From an uncultured Acetatifactor sp. (GTDB taxonomy: Bacteria; Bacillota; Clostridia; Lachnospirales; Lachnospiraceae), in NCBI GenBank assembly GCA_910584435.1, contig CAJUAP010000002.1, positions 45,401 to 105,894 of the forward strand: 60,494 bases of DNA, written 5' to 3'. The translations under genes and the position numbers were made by a program. Numbering within the stretch: the first letter of the stretch is position 1; every line of letters begins with the position of its first letter. Positions 58,732-60,494 of the stretch are shown here, piece by piece. The notes beneath the pieces are model-generated. The model searched no databases. It was given only the letters and a program-made list of their open reading frames with translations, and was not told where the DNA came from.

Positions 58732-60246
58732 CTATTCATCCGCTTCATCCTCTGAATCGTCTTCATTATAATTCTCTTCGTTTTCCTGTGATTCCGTCTC
58801 CTGCCCTGCAAGCGGATCCACTTGATAATAATAGCAAATCACAGGAAATCCTGCATATACATACTGATAGATTTGCGCTGCTTTGTCAAGTGGAAGATTA
58901 ATACATCCATGAGAACCGTTTGCAATATAGATGTCCCCTCCAAACTCACTCCTCCAGGTGGCATCATGCATACCGTAATTTCCAAAATAAGGCATCCAAT
59001 AGCTAACAGGGGTAATATAGTCCTCGCCCCGAAGCACTGCATTTACTGTCTTATAAGCCACACCGAATACGCCTTCCGGGGTCACATTACCCGGTTTAGA
59101 ACTCATATCTCCTGATACAAAATCCGTTTCCAGCACAAGTGTACCCTTATGATACAAATATAAATGCTGATGTGTCAAATCAGCTTCCACATAAGAGCTG
59201 CCGATATCATTACTTCCTTTTTTCTGCGCCATACTGCTATAGACCGGTTCCCTTTGTACAACGGCACCTTGCCCAATCAGCTGAATTAATTCTTCTATTT
59301 CTGCCTCCGTATCCGTCTTCCATCCGTAATATCCGCTGGGCAATGTCAATTCCACACCCAATGCCGTTATAAAATTCCTCTTTTTACCATATGTATCATA
59401 TGCTGCCGCCTGTCTTTTCACAAACTCCGCTACAGCCTCTTCGTTTAATATAGGTATGTTATTTTCCAGGGAAATCCATTCCCTAAGTATTTCCGAATCT
59501 ACTATGACTTCTATCCCGTTCCAGTCGTAAGTAATGTCTGCCGCCAGCCAGGTATTTACCGTCTCCACAGCATCCGTCAAGACCTTATCATCATGCCCTA
59601 CGGAAGCTTCCTTATAGCATCCTGCCGCCTCAACGTTCATAAGCGCTTCCTGGTTTTTAACGGCATCTGCAATACATTGAGCCACTTGATCCGCATCAAA
59701 TTCCGTACCAATTGTTTCCGGAATCACCTCATAGCTGTTATTAACTTCCGAATATTCACTGATATACGCATCCTCTGCCTTCAGCATATTCTTTTTCTGA
59801 AACGCATCCCATGATTTTACCATATTCGTCAGCAGTGTCTCATCAAACGTAACCTCCTGTCCAAAGGAATAAGAATACACCTTGTGTCCGTAACCCTGTA
59901 TCCACTTAGACGCCTCCTGCTGTTCCAAAAAAGAATAAACCATTTCCCTGGTATCTGCATACTTAAGCTGAATATCATTTGAAACAACTCTTCCCAATAT
60001 TGCTTCTGAATCTCCTGTTCTATAATCCCTTCCTATGACCTCCAATACATAGTCCTCTATGGGTGCGTCCAAGAGAGCAATTACCGTTTCGGCTTCCATA
60101 TCACTGCAATCCATACCATTGATATAAGTGTTCGGCAGAAAATGTATCTGATAATATGCCGCCACCTTTGCATATGCGACCGCTAATGCAGCCGCCGCGA
60201 AACTAACTATTACAGAAAATACAATAATTTTTCTCTTGTGCCTCAT
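58732..60246 (-). CDS. L,D-transpeptidase (YkuD) with peptidoglycan-binding domain
   Basis: 504 residues. A signal anchor lies at about 8-27. The middle contains a PG_binding_4-like domain pair (TYINGMDCSDMEAETVIALL, then ADQVAQCIADAVKN). The C-terminal YkuD domain has the catalytic SHGCINLP with Cys448 and the preceding His in YGMHDATWRSEFGG. It forms 3-3 crosslinks in peptidoglycan outside the membrane. The last about 20 residues are acidic. GGAGTAGG precedes the ATG. Typical of Firmicutes; likely a sporulation or stress-related enzyme, but no sign of control was seen. Confidence 0.93.
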   Translation of the reverse strand: MRHKRKIIVFSVIVSFAAAALAVAYAKVAAYYQIHFLPNTYINGMDCSDMEAETVIALLDAPIEDYVLEVIGRDYRTGDSEAILGRVVSNDIQLKYADTREMVYSFLEQQEASKWIQGYGHKVYSYSFGQEVTFDETLLTNMVKSWDAFQKKNMLKAEDAYISEYSEVNNSYEVIPETIGTEFDADQVAQCIADAVKNQEALMNVEAAGCYKEASVGHDDKVLTDAVETVNTWLAADITYDWNGIEVIVDSEILREWISLENNIPILNEEAVAEFVKRQAAAYDTYGKKRNFITALGVELTLPSGYYGWKTDTEAEIEELIQLIGQGAVVQREPVYSSMAQKKGSNDIGSSYVEADLTHQHLYLYHKGTLVLETDFVSGDMSSKPGNVTPEGVFGVAYKTVNAVLRGEDYITPVSYWMPYFGNYGMHDATWRSEFGGDIYIANGSHGCINLPLDKAAQIYQYVYAGFPVICYYYQVDPLAGQETESQENEENYNEDDSEDEADE

Positions 60247-60380
60247 ATTCCTACTCCATGATTCTATTCTAGTACAGACAGAACGCTAAACTGTTGCACT
60301 GCCGGCTAAACTCCCATACAGGTGTATTCTGTTATCCATTTCATACATATAATCATTACAATTATAACACAATGGCAAAC

Positions 60381-60422
60381 AAAAAAATAGCACTAAACGG
60401 CATAATTTATACCTTTTAGTGC
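60381..60422 (-). terminator. Terminator downstream of tRNA-Phe
   Basis: On the minus strand GCACTAAAAGG ... GTTTAGTGC (60422-60390) forms a long stem, followed by TATTTTTTTG. It directly follows the tRNA 3' end. Confidence 0.88.
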
Positions 60423-60445
60423 ATCCCATAATTTCCAATACAAAA

Positions 60446-60494
60446 TGCCCAGAACCGGAATCGAACCAGTGACACGAGGATTTTCAGTCCTCTG
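60446..60494 (-). tRNA. tRNA-Phe (GAA), 3' part, cut by window edge
   Basis: The minus strand reads GAGGA-CTGAAAA-TCCTC, an anticodon arm with GAA, then a short variable loop and T arm ACTGG-TTCGATT-CCGGT and the acceptor end TCTGGGC plus discriminator A at 60446. CCA is not encoded. The 5' half lies outside the window. Confidence 0.93.

Noticed and set aside
1..60494. Prophage or intact transposon
   Set aside because: No phage structural genes, integrase or full transposase was found; only small repeats and decayed fragments.

Overview
The window looks like a chromosomal segment of a spore-forming, gut-type Clostridia, most likely Lachnospiraceae. Pointers are spmA/spmB and CotF-like spore proteins, the Firmicutes yaaO-(kinase)-yaaR-holB-yaaT-yabB-yabC synteny block, a DUF6472 protein, a FeoB-associated Cys-rich protein, AmmeMemoRadiSam genes, moderate GC and strong AGGAGG-type ribosome binding sites. 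Nearly all genes lie on the minus strand. Species was not determined. Many starts were moved downstream of the longest reading frame because a good Shine-Dalgarno sits just before an internal ATG.

Layout. 0-7.7 kb: a coding tandem repeat at the edge, a hypothetical gene, rpe, a membrane amidase, and a pentose operon (FGGY kinase, araD, split transketolase) running from a clear sigma-A promoter near 7.65 kb to a terminator near 3.07 kb. 7.7-14.3 kb: DUF885 protein, membrane-anchored Mrr-like nuclease, long ankyrin protein, MgtC-family protein, CmpB-type membrane protein. 14.5-17.7 kb: ferrous iron uptake (feoA, feoB, FeoB-associated protein, and the 3' remnant of a second feoA). 17.7-21.4 kb: XRE regulator with a C39/BtrH-like body, a phosphoesterase, and a decayed patch with a sigma-factor fragment and a pseudogene with two stops. 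21.4-23.7 kb: AmmeMemoRadiSam pair. 23.9-29.8 kb: AT-richer accessory island with a 1305-residue PD-(D/E)XK-NACHT protein (predicted antiphage NLR) and an unrecognised 549-residue protein. 30-31.4 kb: spmBA.

31.8-45 kb is the most unusual region. An iron-type ABC importer (binding protein, fused permease, ATPase with an 11-residue-repeat insertion) is organised like an operon with a membrane-anchored beta-propeller protein and a 1034-residue multi-pass membrane protein that has a 15-residue repeat tail. Two paralogous zinc-ribbon proteins, a small membrane protein, a hisD pseudogene, a FlxA-like protein and a helical hypothetical protein lie beside it. 45.3-47.6 kb: CotF-like proteins, LrgB/LrgA, DUF6472. 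47.7-58.6 kb: housekeeping block (rsmI, NUDIX, trmN6, ricT, holB, yaaR, guanylate-kinase-like, pyk, Orn/Lys/Arg decarboxylase, HD protein). 58.7-60.5 kb: L,D-transpeptidase, then the 3' part of tRNA-Phe with its terminator.

A theme throughout is short tandem repeats (units of 12 to 75 bp), both between genes and in frame inside proteins (RicT, the ABC ATPase, the 1034-residue protein, the LrgA tail), plus at least two dispersed small repeat families. One of these supplies the C-terminus of FeoB.
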